Notes: generated from the sequence alone by a model not told the origin. A stretch of 64,000 nt of DNA from VXRD01 sp965232265 (GCA_965232265.1 CBDDPH010000002.1:1178001-1242000); one strand, 5' to 3'. Counted from the first letter of the stretch, positions 1-9,892 are shown. A program made the numbers and translations.

Positions 1-923
1 TTTTTGTACGCGTTTTCGCTGATGTATCGCCGCCAGGTTTTTGCACCCGGTACGCCAGCGAATAGCCCTATGAGATGCCGCGCAATATGGTGCAATCGCG
101 TACCGCGCTCGATTTGATCGGAGATATAGGGCAAATACGCCTGCAGAATTTCATGCCGAGAAGGTATTGGGCGCGTCTCACCGAAGAACCGATGGTCGGC
201 ATCGGATAGAAAATAGGGGTTTGAATAGGCTTCCCGCCCGACCATCACGCCATCCACACGCGCCAGATGCGCGGCGGCTTCGTCGAGCGACGTTATTCCC
301 CCGTTGATTACGACCTCCAGATCTGGGAAGTCGCGTTTGATGCGATAGACCACCTCGTAAGACAATGGGGGGATTTCTCTGTTTTCTTTGGGGCTCAGAC
401 CCTGAAGCCATGCTTTGCGCGCGTGAAACGCAAAGATACGGCCTCCCGATTCGGCAACGGTCTGGACAAAATGCACCAGTTCTTCGTAAGAGTCGCGATT
501 GTCAACGCCAATTCGCGTTTTTACGGTTACGGGAATATTTACCGCGTCGCGCATTGCGCCTACACCATCGCGCACCCGTTCGGGTTCTTTCATCAAGTAC
601 GCACCAAAAAGCCCCGATTGTACGCGGTCACTCGGGCATCCCACATTCAGATTGATCTCATCATATCCCCAGTCTTCCCCCACTTTGGCGCACAGTGCGA
701 GGTCGGAGGGGTCGCTTCCGCCCAGTTGCAGTGCTATGGGATGTTCAATCGGATCAAATCCCAATAAACGCGTGCGGTCGCCGTGTATGATTGCGCCGGT
801 GGCAACCATTTCGGTATATAGCAAAACCCGTTGGGTGATCAGGCGCAAAAAATACCGCTCGTGCCGGTCTGTGCAATCCATCATGGGCGCGATTGAAAAT
901 CGCCTGCTCTGTCCAATAGCCAT
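1..923 (-). CDS. dusA: tRNA-dihydrouridine(20/20a) synthase DusA (3' end cut by window)
   Basis: FMN-dependent enzyme that reduces uridines 20/20a in the tRNA D-loop. About 307 residues are visible, starting at the ATG at 923. The N-terminal APMMDCTDRH (about 12-21), the substrate-channel GCPSDR with catalytic Cys about 96, and HARKAWLQGLSPKENR (about 167-182) are hallmarks of the DusA subfamily rather than DusB or DusC. The C-terminus runs off the left edge. It lies directly behind a strong terminator (932-975), so it is probably transcribed from its own promoter or by read-through. Family assignment is secure; only the carboxyl end is unseen. Confidence 0.95.
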   Translation of the reverse strand, partial: MAIGQSRRFSIAPMMDCTDRHERYFLRLITQRVLLYTEMVATGAIIHGDRTRLLGFDPIEHPIALQLGGSDPSDLALCAKVGEDWGYDEINLNVGCPSDRVQSGLFGAYLMKEPERVRDGVGAMRDAVNIPVTVKTRIGVDNRDSYEELVHFVQTVAESGGRIFAFHARKAWLQGLSPKENREIPPLSYEVVYRIKRDFPDLEVVINGGITSLDEAAAHLARVDGVMVGREAYSNPYFLSDADHRFFGETRPIPSRHEILQAYLPYISDQIERGTRLHHIARHLIGLFAGVPGAKTWRRYISENAYK

Positions 924-931
924 AGAAAATC

Positions 932-975
932 CCATAAAAAAAACGAGTCGATCACAAGGGCAACCGACTCGTTTT
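932..975 (-). terminator. Intrinsic terminator behind the hydroxypyruvate reductase gene
   Basis: Perfect 11-bp inverted repeat (940-950 with 965-975, arm AAAACGAGTCG) around a 14-base loop. Read on the minus strand it is followed by an uninterrupted T run. It begins 20 bases after the reductase stop codon and ends just before the dusA start. Confidence 0.9.
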
Positions 976-994
976 GAATTAACACCCGTGTTTA

Positions 995-2140
995 TCATGC
1001 ATAATCGGGCAGCCCGACTTCACTTGCATTGACAATACTGGGGGCTGCCTGCGGGGGATTGTCGCCGAGGAAGGGCAACACATCGTCCGGATCTTGCCAC
1101 GCGCCATACCCATTCAAAACACCGGCCACATTCGAGGCCGCCAGAATGGCCATTCCCGAACGGGTCCATATCGTCGCCGATGCAATATGGGGTACAATGA
1201 CCACATTGGGCAACTCTTTGAGCCCGGGTTTCATCAGGGGTTCGTCTTCAAACACATCCAGGCCGACTTTGAAATCGGGATGGGTTTTGCAGTGTTCGAC
1301 CAGGGCGACTTCGTCGATGACCGGACCGCGGCTGGCGTTGATGAGTATCGCATTGTCCTTCATCAGTGAAAGACGCTCGGTATTCATCAAGTGGAAGGTG
1401 GTGTCATCTAATAGCGGATGTAAGCTGACCACGTCTGCAACCCGCAACACGTCTTCAACCGAGTCCAAACGCCGACACGTCACGGGGTCATCGCCTTGAG
1501 ATTTTAAGAACTCGCCATAAGCCGCCATATAATTTTCCATATATTCATTGGGATACGGATCAAAATAAACCACGTTCATCTTGAACCCTTCGGACATCAT
1601 TTTGGCATACGCACAGCCGATGCGACCAGCGCCGATTACGCCGACTGTTTTCCCGGTCATCAATTCGCCCAGATAAAGCGTGGGCAACCAGCCGAGATAT
1701 TTTTCGGCGCGCATAAAAGCATCGGCTTCGATTACCCGACGCGCCGCTGAAAAGGTGAGGGAGACGGCCATTTCCGCGGTGGTCTCGGTCAATACGCCCG
1801 GGGTATTGCCCACCGGTATGCCGTATTTCGTCGCCACGCCAACATCCACATTATTGTATCCCACGGCATAGTTGGAATACGCTTTGCCGCCTGCATTCTT
1901 GAGGACGGTAAACAGTTCTTCGCCCCACTTTTCCGTCAACTGCCCGATCACGCCATCGCATTGGTCGCCGATTTTGTCTGCGATTTCTTCGACACTCAAA
2001 ATTTCTGTCGATGTGCCAATCTCTACGCGGCAATCAGCCGCCGTGAGTATCTCAAGCCAGCGGTCGCCGGGCAATTCTTTGGTTACGACGACGCGCTTGC
2101 CGCCCGATTCGTTATGTGTTCTCCAGTCATTGGTGCTCAA
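995..2140 (-). CDS. Hydroxypyruvate reductase, plant peroxisomal (HPR1) type
   Basis: NAD(P)H-dependent 2-hydroxyacid dehydrogenase expected to interconvert hydroxypyruvate and D-glycerate. Rossmann motif GAGRIG at about 170-175; catalytic Arg 271 (in SRGPVID), Glu 298/300 (DVFEDEP) and His 318 (PHIASA). The 381-residue length, the GNTPGVLTETTAE segment and the insertion near 206-222 (AAYGEFLKSQGDDPV) match, from memory, plant peroxisomal HPR1 much better than ordinary bacterial glycerate dehydrogenases. The start is a TTG with AAGGAGG seven bases upstream; no in-frame ATG fits. It follows the DUF1902 gene by 75 bases and ends at a terminator. Confidence 0.9.
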   Translation of the reverse strand: MSTNDWRTHNESGGKRVVVTKELPGDRWLEILTAADCRVEIGTSTEILSVEEIADKIGDQCDGVIGQLTEKWGEELFTVLKNAGGKAYSNYAVGYNNVDVGVATKYGIPVGNTPGVLTETTAEMAVSLTFSAARRVIEADAFMRAEKYLGWLPTLYLGELMTGKTVGVIGAGRIGCAYAKMMSEGFKMNVVYFDPYPNEYMENYMAAYGEFLKSQGDDPVTCRRLDSVEDVLRVADVVSLHPLLDDTTFHLMNTERLSLMKDNAILINASRGPVIDEVALVEHCKTHPDFKVGLDVFEDEPLMKPGLKELPNVVIVPHIASATIWTRSGMAILAASNVAGVLNGYGAWQDPDDVLPFLGDNPPQAAPSIVNASEVGLPDYA

Positions 2141-2215
2141 AATACATCCTCCTTGAATTATGCGTTCTGTTCAGAAAATTGCGAGTGCGAAATATAACCA
2201 ATCAAAGTGTTGGTT

Positions 2216-2419
2216 TCAAGTAATTCTCGTTGAATATTCGGATATATCGGACACACTACGGTGGTTGACCATAATCAGTTCAGGTGCTGTGTCCAGCATG
2301 ATTTCTTCAAATTCGTCGAGACTGGGGGCTTCAATATGCAAGCCCTCAATATCGCTTTGGGCATAGAAGACCTGCGCTTCATTATCCCAGATAGCCTCTA
2401 CTGTAAAAGTGCGCTTCAT
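2216..2419 (-). CDS. Small DUF1902 protein (HicB-like fold)
   Basis: 67-residue protein starting MKRTFTVEAIWDNE, matching the DUF1902 pattern of a beta-rich N-terminus followed by a short acidic helix (APSLDEFEEIML). Members resemble HicB antitoxins, but no HicA-like partner is adjacent. The start was set at the second in-frame ATG (2419), which has AGGAG at correct spacing; an ATG 33 bases upstream lacks one. It lies between the oxidoreductase gene and the reductase gene, probably in one transcript with them. Function unknown. Confidence 0.75.
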   Translation of the reverse strand: MKRTFTVEAIWDNEAQVFYAQSDIEGLHIEAPSLDEFEEIMLDTAPELIMVNHRSVSDISEYSTRIT

Positions 2420-2467
2420 ATCTGTGCTCCTCATGATGCGGTTGCGCGGCATAGATACTCATTGCTG

Positions 2468-5400
2468 TCAATCAGCATCGGTATCTCGATAGGGCAACGG
2501 GCGGTCTTTGCGTTGCTCGCGTTGCCATGCGACCGGATCTTTTATGTCGGCGAAAGTACCTTTTTCTGCCACAGGCGCGATATCCAGAACCTCGCGGTCG
2601 AGTTTGGGGGGTGTTCCTTTGCCATTGAGCCAGTAGTCAGCCATTTTTTTGGCAGCGGCCATCTTGGGCCAGATCACTTCGCGGTAGCCCCGCACGTCGT
2701 CGGGCAGGCGCAATGCTTTCACATAAGTATCGTATCGCTCTGTACTGTCAAAATCAAAATTATCAACCAGATCGATATACCAGTTTCGATAGTTTTTTTC
2801 CTCGCGGTGCCAGGCCGGAAGCCTGCGTAAAAAGCGCGCCCGTTTCATGAGATTGAGCATCCAGTCGCGGGTTTGAATATCGAATCTGATGTCCAGCCCC
2901 AGCACGGTGAAATGCGGCCGGGTTAAATGCCTGTAAGAGATCCGGTCGCCGCGACCGGGATCGACATCATAACGCATGCGATCTCGGCGATACTTTTCTT
3001 CGCTCGTCAATAGATGTGCCACATAGATTTCATCTTTATAGGCCATCACGCGCGCGAGAAAGCGCACCGCAGCATCGGTTGCGCGATATTGATATTGGGC
3101 ATTATCGCGGTCGTAAATTCTTTTTACGCGGACGACATAAGATTGCGCGTATTCGACGCCGCCCCATTGAATGAGATCGTAAACACCGAGGGCAAATTGC
3201 AATTTTGTCGCGTCAGAAAGTGACCAGTCTGCGACGGTCTCTGAGAGGGTGCGATAGGTTTCGGCCAATTTGTCGCCCCGCGTTTTTGCCAAAATTTCCG
3301 CTTTGTCGTCAATGAGATCCCTGTATGTGGTTACGAGTTTGGGTTTGAAAAATGCATCGGGATCCAACGCGGCTTTGCGCCCCATTTCAAATGCTTTGAG
3401 ATTGGCTTCGAGTTCATTCGATTTGATATTTTGCTTCATCGCCCAGCGGATATTTTCCAGCGTGAGGGGCAGTGCCCCCCGTTGAAATGCCGCGCCCAGC
3501 AAGATGCTGTTGGCGTAGATTTTGTTGCCCAGGTATCGTTCAGAGATTTCGCCGAGGTCCATCCCAAAATACGTGTCGGGATTGGTATAACGCCGCAACA
3601 TATCCTCCAGATGATCTGTATCAAAATCGTCTCGTCCAATCATAGACAAAATGGTTTCGCGTTTGCCGGTTTCCACGACGGCTGTGGTGCGCTGAGGGCT
3701 GCCCACGCGACCGGTTCCATTCGGATCTAATCCGCGTACGGCCTCCAGAATGTCCAATCCCAATAGCAAGTCTGCATGTCCATAGGGCGTCAACTGCGAA
3801 ATTACCCGCTCGTCTTTGGTAAAACTGACGTGCGAATACACGCCGCCATTGCGGATAGCCAGTCCCTTTTTGTTGGTAAATCGAACGGTATATCCCTGTT
3901 TCGCGCCTGCAACGGCGATAATCGCAGAGATGGTATTGATGCCCATGCCGCCTACACCGGCCACATAAGCGTACCACGCCGTATCAAAGTCGCGGCATTC
4001 GGGTTCGGGAATATTCGATAGATCAATCGACTCGGTTTGTACTTCGGGCGCGTGCGATCGATGAATTGTCAGGCTTTCAAAAGAGGGACACGTTTTATCG
4101 CCATTGGCTACTTCGACCTTTGTACACGCCCCGTCGGCAACGCACAAAGATAGATCGGTCGCGACCTTTGGACCGTGGAGCGATTCTTCTACGGTCAAGC
4201 CGCTGCATCCGGTTGCTTGCGTGCATTCCAGACAATATTCGCAGACTTCTGGCGTGATGTTGATGTGGGTTTCTTCTGACAGAAATCCCTTTTCCCGAAC
4301 GGTCTGAATCTGCTCTGCACGCACGCGACGGTGATATGTGATACCGCACTCTTTGTCGGCAATGACAATTTTGACGCCATCTTCTATAAGTGCTCGCTCC
4401 AAGACATCGCGATACGCCTCCCGATTTTCCGGATTCATGCGGGCGACCATCACCGGGCCATTTGTACCGCCCCCCAAACCGCGCACGACCTGTTCGATAT
4501 CCTGCGCAAAGGTCGGGCGTCCCATCAGGTCGATATCTACGCCTGGCGTGGGCTGATGCCCCGTCATTGCCGTGGTCTTATTATCTAAAATGACATAAGT
4601 AATGTCTTGCCCGTGTTTAATCGAATCGGAAATCGCCGCCATTCCGCTGTGGAAAAATGTCGAATCGCCCATGAATACGAGTTGTTTGTTGTCGATAAAA
4701 GGATCGATACCCGCACCCGTGCCACCGCCGAGTCCCATTCCCGACAAATTGTGCATCAGCCGGTTGAATGGCTCGTATTTCAGCAGGGAATAACACCCGA
4801 TATCGCCGTGAAAAATCAGATCCGTCGGATCTGTGCCGTGTTTGCGCTGCATGTAATCGCCATCTTGAAAATCGTCGATCATCTTGTCCAGCACACTGGC
4901 CGAATCGCGGTGCGGGCAGCCCGGGCAAAACGAGGGTGTGCGAACCGACGCGCTCAGGTCATAAGTTTCTGTCTGAGCCATCAGGGCGACAACGGCGTCA
5001 ATGCGCCTAACATCTACGGGTACTGTGGGGTCGTCCAGCGATTTCAACACGGGGGCCAGTACATTGAGTGTGATGCTCGGGTTCAGGCCACAACTGTCGG
5101 GAAAACCGCGTCCATGGGGAAATCGTTTGCCCCATATCCGGAACGCATTTGTTTTGCCGGCTTGATACAGGTTTTGCAAGGCCGTGGCAATTTGTTCTTC
5201 CAGAAAACCGCGTTTTTCTTCCACCACGTAAATTTCATCGACCAGGTCCGCAAATTCGCGCAAAATCTCCGAATCAATCGGATGCGTAATCCCGTATTTC
5301 AAAATGGGAATGCTGCCCCCCAACCCAACCATATTGAGCGCGTGTTCCAAATAACAATAGGCCAAACTGCTGGTGACAAAGCCGATCCGCTTTTTGCCAG

Positions 5401-6160
5401 AGTCTGGCCGGTATAAAATTCGATTCAACTCGTATTCTTTTGCGAGGGTGAGCAGCTTGGGAAAACGCTGCTCGAGGACCTCCTTTTCTTTTATTACAGT
5501 ATGTGGCGGAATGATCACCCGATCATCTGGAGAAATCGTCTGTGGATCCAAGCGGACGGGCTGGTTAAATGTTTTTTCGGGAAATTGGTTTGCGTGTACT
5601 TTGACCGTGCCCCCGCCATCTGCCTGATTGGATGTCACGAGGTAGGCGATATAAAGCCGGGTCTTTTCCGACAGTTCAAAGGCGACTTTGATCCAGTCTT
5701 TCATTTCCTGAAAGGTGCTGGGTTCAAATACGGGCATGTACAGATGTTTGGCGATAAAGCGAGAATCCGCGGGCACCTGCGTACCCTCAGACCACGTATC
5801 ATCGCCAAATACGGCAACCGCAGCAGCACCTTCTCCCGTCCCGGCCATATTGCCCAGTGCCAGCGCGTCTGAAGCGACGTGCGCGCCCACGCTTTTCATG
5901 ACTGCGATGGCGCGAATGGCTTCCATCTGCGCCCCATTGAGGCGTGCAGCCCCAAGAGCCTCGTTGTTGGCAATTTGCACCATCACGCCTTTTTCGACCA
6001 ACAACTCACGGATGCGCTCTGCCGCATCGAATACTTCTGCCACGGGTGAACCGGGATAGCCCGTCATCAATCCCATGCCGCCTTCGAGGCTACCCTTGAC
6101 GATCAGTTCATTGCCCGTAAAAATACCCGTGCCTTTTTCAAATGTAAATCGAGGATCCAT
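2468..6160 (-). CDS. Indolepyruvate:ferredoxin oxidoreductase, fused alpha-gamma subunits
   Basis: 1230-residue thiamine-diphosphate enzyme oxidatively decarboxylating aryl 2-oxo acids from aromatic amino-acid breakdown. Order: pyrimidine-binding domain (about 1-200, with TGYPGSPV); a CPGCPH cysteine motif at 412-417; ThDP-binding GDS (498-500) through DNKTT (526-530); a cysteine-rich segment (640-691) that may bind Fe-S; and a gamma/IorB domain from about 728 (YVAGVGGMGINT, then GLAIRNGGVYSHV). This one-chain form is the type usually found in aerobic bacteria. The start has AAAGGAT upstream and lies 9 bases after the GWxTD gene. The natural substrate is inferred from the family only. Confidence 0.9.
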   Translation of the reverse strand: MDPRFTFEKGTGIFTGNELIVKGSLEGGMGLMTGYPGSPVAEVFDAAERIRELLVEKGVMVQIANNEALGAARLNGAQMEAIRAIAVMKSVGAHVASDALALGNMAGTGEGAAAVAVFGDDTWSEGTQVPADSRFIAKHLYMPVFEPSTFQEMKDWIKVAFELSEKTRLYIAYLVTSNQADGGGTVKVHANQFPEKTFNQPVRLDPQTISPDDRVIIPPHTVIKEKEVLEQRFPKLLTLAKEYELNRILYRPDSGKKRIGFVTSSLAYCYLEHALNMVGLGGSIPILKYGITHPIDSEILREFADLVDEIYVVEEKRGFLEEQIATALQNLYQAGKTNAFRIWGKRFPHGRGFPDSCGLNPSITLNVLAPVLKSLDDPTVPVDVRRIDAVVALMAQTETYDLSASVRTPSFCPGCPHRDSASVLDKMIDDFQDGDYMQRKHGTDPTDLIFHGDIGCYSLLKYEPFNRLMHNLSGMGLGGGTGAGIDPFIDNKQLVFMGDSTFFHSGMAAISDSIKHGQDITYVILDNKTTAMTGHQPTPGVDIDLMGRPTFAQDIEQVVRGLGGGTNGPVMVARMNPENREAYRDVLERALIEDGVKIVIADKECGITYHRRVRAEQIQTVREKGFLSEETHINITPEVCEYCLECTQATGCSGLTVEESLHGPKVATDLSLCVADGACTKVEVANGDKTCPSFESLTIHRSHAPEVQTESIDLSNIPEPECRDFDTAWYAYVAGVGGMGINTISAIIAVAGAKQGYTVRFTNKKGLAIRNGGVYSHVSFTKDERVISQLTPYGHADLLLGLDILEAVRGLDPNGTGRVGSPQRTTAVVETGKRETILSMIGRDDFDTDHLEDMLRRYTNPDTYFGMDLGEISERYLGNKIYANSILLGAAFQRGALPLTLENIRWAMKQNIKSNELEANLKAFEMGRKAALDPDAFFKPKLVTTYRDLIDDKAEILAKTRGDKLAETYRTLSETVADWSLSDATKLQFALGVYDLIQWGGVEYAQSYVVRVKRIYDRDNAQYQYRATDAAVRFLARVMAYKDEIYVAHLLTSEEKYRRDRMRYDVDPGRGDRISYRHLTRPHFTVLGLDIRFDIQTRDWMLNLMKRARFLRRLPAWHREEKNYRNWYIDLVDNFDFDSTERYDTYVKALRLPDDVRGYREVIWPKMAAAKKMADYWLNGKGTPPKLDREVLDIAPVAEKGTFADIKDPVAWQREQRKDRPLPYRDTDAD

Positions 6161-6169
6161 CGATATCCT

Positions 6170-7546
6170 TTAAAATGCCGTGCTTTGCCAGTTGGGATTG
6201 TAGAGTTCACCCGACATGGTCGAATGCACCAGTTCGTAAACACCGGTTCCTCGGCGATCAAAAAATACAAAAATATATCGTCCCGACTTTTCGTAAGTCC
6301 AGGTATCTATGGCTTTTCCTATCGCAGCCGATGTGGTATAGTCGCGCTCGCTGGGCGGGCCGTATTTGATATAAACACGGCCTTTGTCTGTCTCTGCCCC
6401 CCGCTTGCCCGGTTGCGATGTGAACGTATCATCGGAGTATTTCATGCGATTGATATGGTCTCGAAGCCGTTCATTTAAGGGCGTCTTTGGCGTCGGATCC
6501 AGTTTTTTCCAAAATGCCCGCAGGAATTTCATTTTCGAATCCCGTGTTGGCAAAGACTCGTAAGTAGCGAGATCTTTTTCAGACGCAATGTGATGAATGG
6601 TTTGAAAATATCGCAGTTGTTCCTGTTGTGCCTCTGTCAATTGTGGACTTTCATTTTCATCTGAAATGAGAAAGACTTTGCGTTTGTGACGCACATGCTC
6701 GCGCGTGCTGCGGTCAAATAACTCGATTTGCAAATCGTACGCGCCGCCAGATAGTCCTTCTGTTTCCAGAACTTCTGTTTTTACCACGCTTTCGCCGGGC
6801 TTCATCAATCGCTTTGCCGGATACGATTTGACAACGACATCGGCGGTATCGAGCACACTGTATCCCAAAACAAATGAATCATTGGGATTGTCGGGCACGA
6901 CCTTGAAGTTGTAAACCTCAAAGTAGATCTGTATCGGCTTGCCCACGCGGAAGAACCGCGTTGTATTGGGGACGACGCGCCATCCATTTTTGACAAAGCG
7001 CCCGGCAGATTCAGCCTTTTTGAGTTCTGAAGCGAATACCACATCGCTTACGACCAACTCTGTGCCCTCAAAATGGCGCACGCGCGTATTCCCTTCACAG
7101 GTGCCTGAAATATCTCCGTAAATATCTTCGGCTGTCAGCGTCATTTTGTAGGGACCCGGCGCAATATCAACGGCGATGATATCGCGCACCAGCGCGCCAT
7201 TTTGTTTCAATTCTCGGATATTTGCCACCGAAACATTGCGCGTCCATAACTCTTGCACTGTGGGATTTCCCGCGGAATCTTGCAGAGAAAGTTCAAAGTC
7301 AATTTGGGATACGTATTTGCCATCTTCGGGTACAAATTGCAATTGCCGCGCATCGAGTAATGTATAGACTTCCAGGCGCGTGAGGTTTTGAGGCCCCCGA
7401 AATGCAGCGGTTTCGGCAAAAACGCGCAATTCGCCCTTTGAGCGCAAAGGCATATCTCGATATATCGGCGCATCTTCTTGCCCATAAGCCGTTGCCCAGC
7501 AAAAACAGGTGGCAACCAGTGCAACATACCATTTTATGGAACGCAT
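6170..7546 (-). CDS. Secreted GWxTD-domain protein
   Basis: 458 residues with an N-terminal signal peptide (about 1-22, MRSIKW then hydrophobic to AYG). The body is beta-rich; the C-terminal GWxTD-type domain has LDPTPKTPLNE followed by PGKRGAETDKGRVYIKYGPP (about 379-398). In this copy the name-giving GW is replaced by GKRGAE, but TDKGRVYIKYG is intact. Such proteins occur mostly in FCB-related and acidobacterial genomes; their role is unknown. SD GGAGG lies upstream of the ATG. It is first in an apparent operon with the oxidoreductase, behind the promoter at 7597-7625. Confidence 0.85.
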   Translation of the reverse strand: MRSIKWYVALVATCFCWATAYGQEDAPIYRDMPLRSKGELRVFAETAAFRGPQNLTRLEVYTLLDARQLQFVPEDGKYVSQIDFELSLQDSAGNPTVQELWTRNVSVANIRELKQNGALVRDIIAVDIAPGPYKMTLTAEDIYGDISGTCEGNTRVRHFEGTELVVSDVVFASELKKAESAGRFVKNGWRVVPNTTRFFRVGKPIQIYFEVYNFKVVPDNPNDSFVLGYSVLDTADVVVKSYPAKRLMKPGESVVKTEVLETEGLSGGAYDLQIELFDRSTREHVRHKRKVFLISDENESPQLTEAQQEQLRYFQTIHHIASEKDLATYESLPTRDSKMKFLRAFWKKLDPTPKTPLNERLRDHINRMKYSDDTFTSQPGKRGAETDKGRVYIKYGPPSERDYTTSAAIGKAIDTWTYEKSGRYIFVFFDRRGTGVYELVHSTMSGELYNPNWQSTAF

Positions 7547-7596
7547 GACGATCCTCCAGGTGGATATACAACAATTCCCCGGCCGGAATTTAAGAC

Positions 7597-7625
7597 AGTA
7601 TAAAGAGTTGAGAGAATGGAATCAA
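7597..7625 (-). promoter_or_regulatory. Sigma70-type promoter for the GWxTD-oxidoreductase operon
   Basis: Minus-strand TTGATT (7620-7625), 17-base spacer, TATACT (7597-7602). It lies between the lipA stop and the GWxTD start, leaving a leader of about 45 bases. Confidence 0.7.
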
Positions 7626-7631
7626 GGGTTA

Positions 7632-8516
7632 TCAAGCGACTTGATCCGCAGCATGGTAGGAACTACGCACCAGTGGGCCGGATTCGACATGCCGAAAACC
7701 CAGCACGAGCGCGAATTGTTTGAGAGCCAGAAATTCATCGGGATGGTAAAAACGCGCCACAGGGACGTGTTGGGCAGACGGTTGTAAATATTGGCCTATT
7801 GTGAGAATATCTGTTTTGCAATCTGCGATATCTCGTATCGTTTGGCGCACCTCGACTGGGGTTTCGCCCGCACCGACCATAATGCCCGATTTTGTGGGCA
7901 TACCGCGTCCCATTGCTTTGGCCTGTTTCAAAAGTGTGAGTGACCTGTCGTATTTTGCCTGGGGACGCATAGTTTTATACAGGCGCGGCACGGTTTCGAC
8001 ATTGTGGTTCAAGATATCGGGTGCTGCTTCTATGACCGCGCGCAATGCCCGCCAATTGCCCTGAAAATCTGGGATCAAGACCTCGACCTTTGTGTGTTGG
8101 CACAACCGCCGAATCGCATATATCGTTTCGGCAAAAATGCGTGCGCCCCCGTCCGGGAGTTCATCGCGATTTACAGAAGTGACCACAGCATGCCGCAATC
8201 CCATCGTCTGCACGGCTCGGGCGACCCGTTCGGGTTCTTCGGTATCGAGGCCCTCAGGACGACCGGTTTTTACCGCGCAAAATCCACAACTCCGCGTACA
8301 CACATCTCCCAAAATCATAAATGTCGCCGTGCCCGAGTTCCAGCATTCGCCGATATTGGGACAGCGTGCACTTTCGCAGACTGTGTGGAGATTTAACCCG
8401 CGCATTAAGTTTTTCAATGCGCGGTATCCCTCGCTGCCCGGGGCGGGTACGCGAAACCATTCGGGTAATCGCCTTCGGCGCACAGGAGGCGCCGCAATGT
8501 CCATCAAACCATTCAT
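7632..8516 (-). CDS. lipA: Lipoyl synthase
   Basis: Radical-SAM enzyme inserting two sulfurs into protein-bound octanoyl groups to form lipoyl cofactor. Both Fe-S clusters are visible: auxiliary cluster CESARCPNIGEC (Cys 47, 52, 58) plus the C-terminal RSSYHA serine ligand (about 284-289), and SAM cluster CTRSCGFC (Cys 73, 77, 80). Full length (294 residues). The ATG overlaps the miaB stop by 4 bases (ATGA), so translation is probably coupled. No LipB or lipoate ligase gene is adjacent. Confidence 0.97.
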   Translation of the reverse strand: MNGLMDIAAPPVRRRRLPEWFRVPAPGSEGYRALKNLMRGLNLHTVCESARCPNIGECWNSGTATFMILGDVCTRSCGFCAVKTGRPEGLDTEEPERVARAVQTMGLRHAVVTSVNRDELPDGGARIFAETIYAIRRLCQHTKVEVLIPDFQGNWRALRAVIEAAPDILNHNVETVPRLYKTMRPQAKYDRSLTLLKQAKAMGRGMPTKSGIMVGAGETPVEVRQTIRDIADCKTDILTIGQYLQPSAQHVPVARFYHPDEFLALKQFALVLGFRHVESGPLVRSSYHAADQVA

Positions 8517-9892
8517 TGCACCCTCCGCCCGGTCAGTGTACGCAGGGTCGTTTGGGTAATTTCGACATTGGTCAGCGCATTGTCTGCAACGCCCTCACGC
8601 GGAAATACGACTGTCTTAAAACCATCGGATTTTCCCACGGCGAAATCCTCGCCTTTGCGGGCATCTCCCTGTACCAAAACCTCGAGCGTGCGACCGATAT
8701 AAGTCGCGTTGATTTCTTCAGAAATGCGATTTTGTTGTGCAATAATGGTTTCGAGCCTTTGTACCTTTTCCTCTTCTGGGACCGTATCGGGCATCTCGCG
8801 GAAAGCGACCGTGCCTTTTCGCGCAGAGTACTTAAACATAAACGCGGAATCATAACGCACCTGCGCCATCAATGCCAGCGTGGCTTCAAAATCGGTTTGG
8901 GTTTCACCGGAAAAGCCAGCGATAATATCTGTACTCAAACATAGATCTGGCATCGCGCCGCGCAAATCATCGACCAGGGCGAGGTAGTCTTCGACCGTAT
9001 AACTGCGCTTCATCGCTTCTAGAACGCGGTTTGACCCCGACTGCACGGGCAAATGAATAAAGCGACAAATTTTCTTTTCACGCGCCATCGTTTCAATGAA
9101 TTTTTCAGAGAAATCACTCGGATGAGGCGAAGTAAAGCGGATGCGGTCAATACCGTCTATGCGCGCAATCATCGAGAGTAAATCGGCAAAATCGCAGGCA
9201 TCATCGCGATAAGAATTGACGGTTTGGCCCAATAAGGTAACCTCTCGAAAACCCGCATCGGCGGCGGCACGAGCTTGTCGGACAATTTCGTGCGCCGGCA
9301 CACTGCGCTCTCTGCCGCGCACATAAGGCACAATGCAGAACGTGCAAAACTTATCGCATCCGCGCATAATGGTGATCCAGGCGTTGCTGCCCTCTTCGCG
9401 CAAGGGATCGATGTCCATATAGTATTCGCCGCGATCCAAACGCACGTCCAGAGCTGAATCTCCACGCGCTTCGGCAATGAGTTCGGGCAGTCGCCGATAC
9501 GAATCTGGCCCCACGATGAGATCGACATAGGGCGCGTCGTTCATCAGGGATTCTGAAACGTGCTTGGCCATGCATCCCGATACCCCCATAATCAGGTCTG
9601 GACGCCGATACTTTAGCTGGCGCAATTGTCCCAACCTGCCCCTTATTCGCTCTTCGGCGTGTTCGCGTATCGCGCAGGTATTCAGCACAATGACATCGGC
9701 ATCTTCCGGGCGATGGACAGAGGTATATCCCGATTGCTTCAAAATGCCCTGCATCAGTTCCGTATCCGATACATTCATCTGGCAACCATAGGTCTCGATA
9801 AAAACCTTTTGCCCAGACACGGGTGCGACAGGTATCTCGGGCTCGGTTTGTACGGCGCGACCGTCTAATTCGATATCGAGCAATGCGCTCAC
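8513..9892 (-). CDS. miaB: tRNA-2-methylthio-N6-dimethylallyladenosine synthase MiaB
   Basis: Radical-SAM methylthiotransferase acting on i6A37 of tRNA. N-terminal MTTase domain with cysteines 37, 73 and 117 (TYGCQMN, NTCAIR, VSGCMA), radical-SAM CDKFCTFC motif, and a C-terminal TRAM domain from about 390. The start is GTG, with AAGGA upstream, and overlaps the queG stop by 4 bases (GTGA). 459 residues, normal for MiaB. Middle gene of the queG-miaB-lipA set, two of which modify tRNA. Confidence 0.96.
   Translation of the reverse strand: MSALLDIELDGRAVQTEPEIPVAPVSGQKVFIETYGCQMNVSDTELMQGILKQSGYTSVHRPEDADVIVLNTCAIREHAEERIRGRLGQLRQLKYRRPDLIMGVSGCMAKHVSESLMNDAPYVDLIVGPDSYRRLPELIAEARGDSALDVRLDRGEYYMDIDPLREEGSNAWITIMRGCDKFCTFCIVPYVRGRERSVPAHEIVRQARAAADAGFREVTLLGQTVNSYRDDACDFADLLSMIARIDGIDRIRFTSPHPSDFSEKFIETMAREKKICRFIHLPVQSGSNRVLEAMKRSYTVEDYLALVDDLRGAMPDLCLSTDIIAGFSGETQTDFEATLALMAQVRYDSAFMFKYSARKGTVAFREMPDTVPEEEKVQRLETIIAQQNRISEEINATYIGRTLEVLVQGDARKGEDFAVGKSDGFKTVVFPREGVADNALTNVEITQTTLRTLTGRRVQ

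Noticed and set aside
2216..2419. HicAB toxin-antitoxin pair
   Set aside because: The DUF1902 protein resembles HicB, but no HicA-like frame is next to it.
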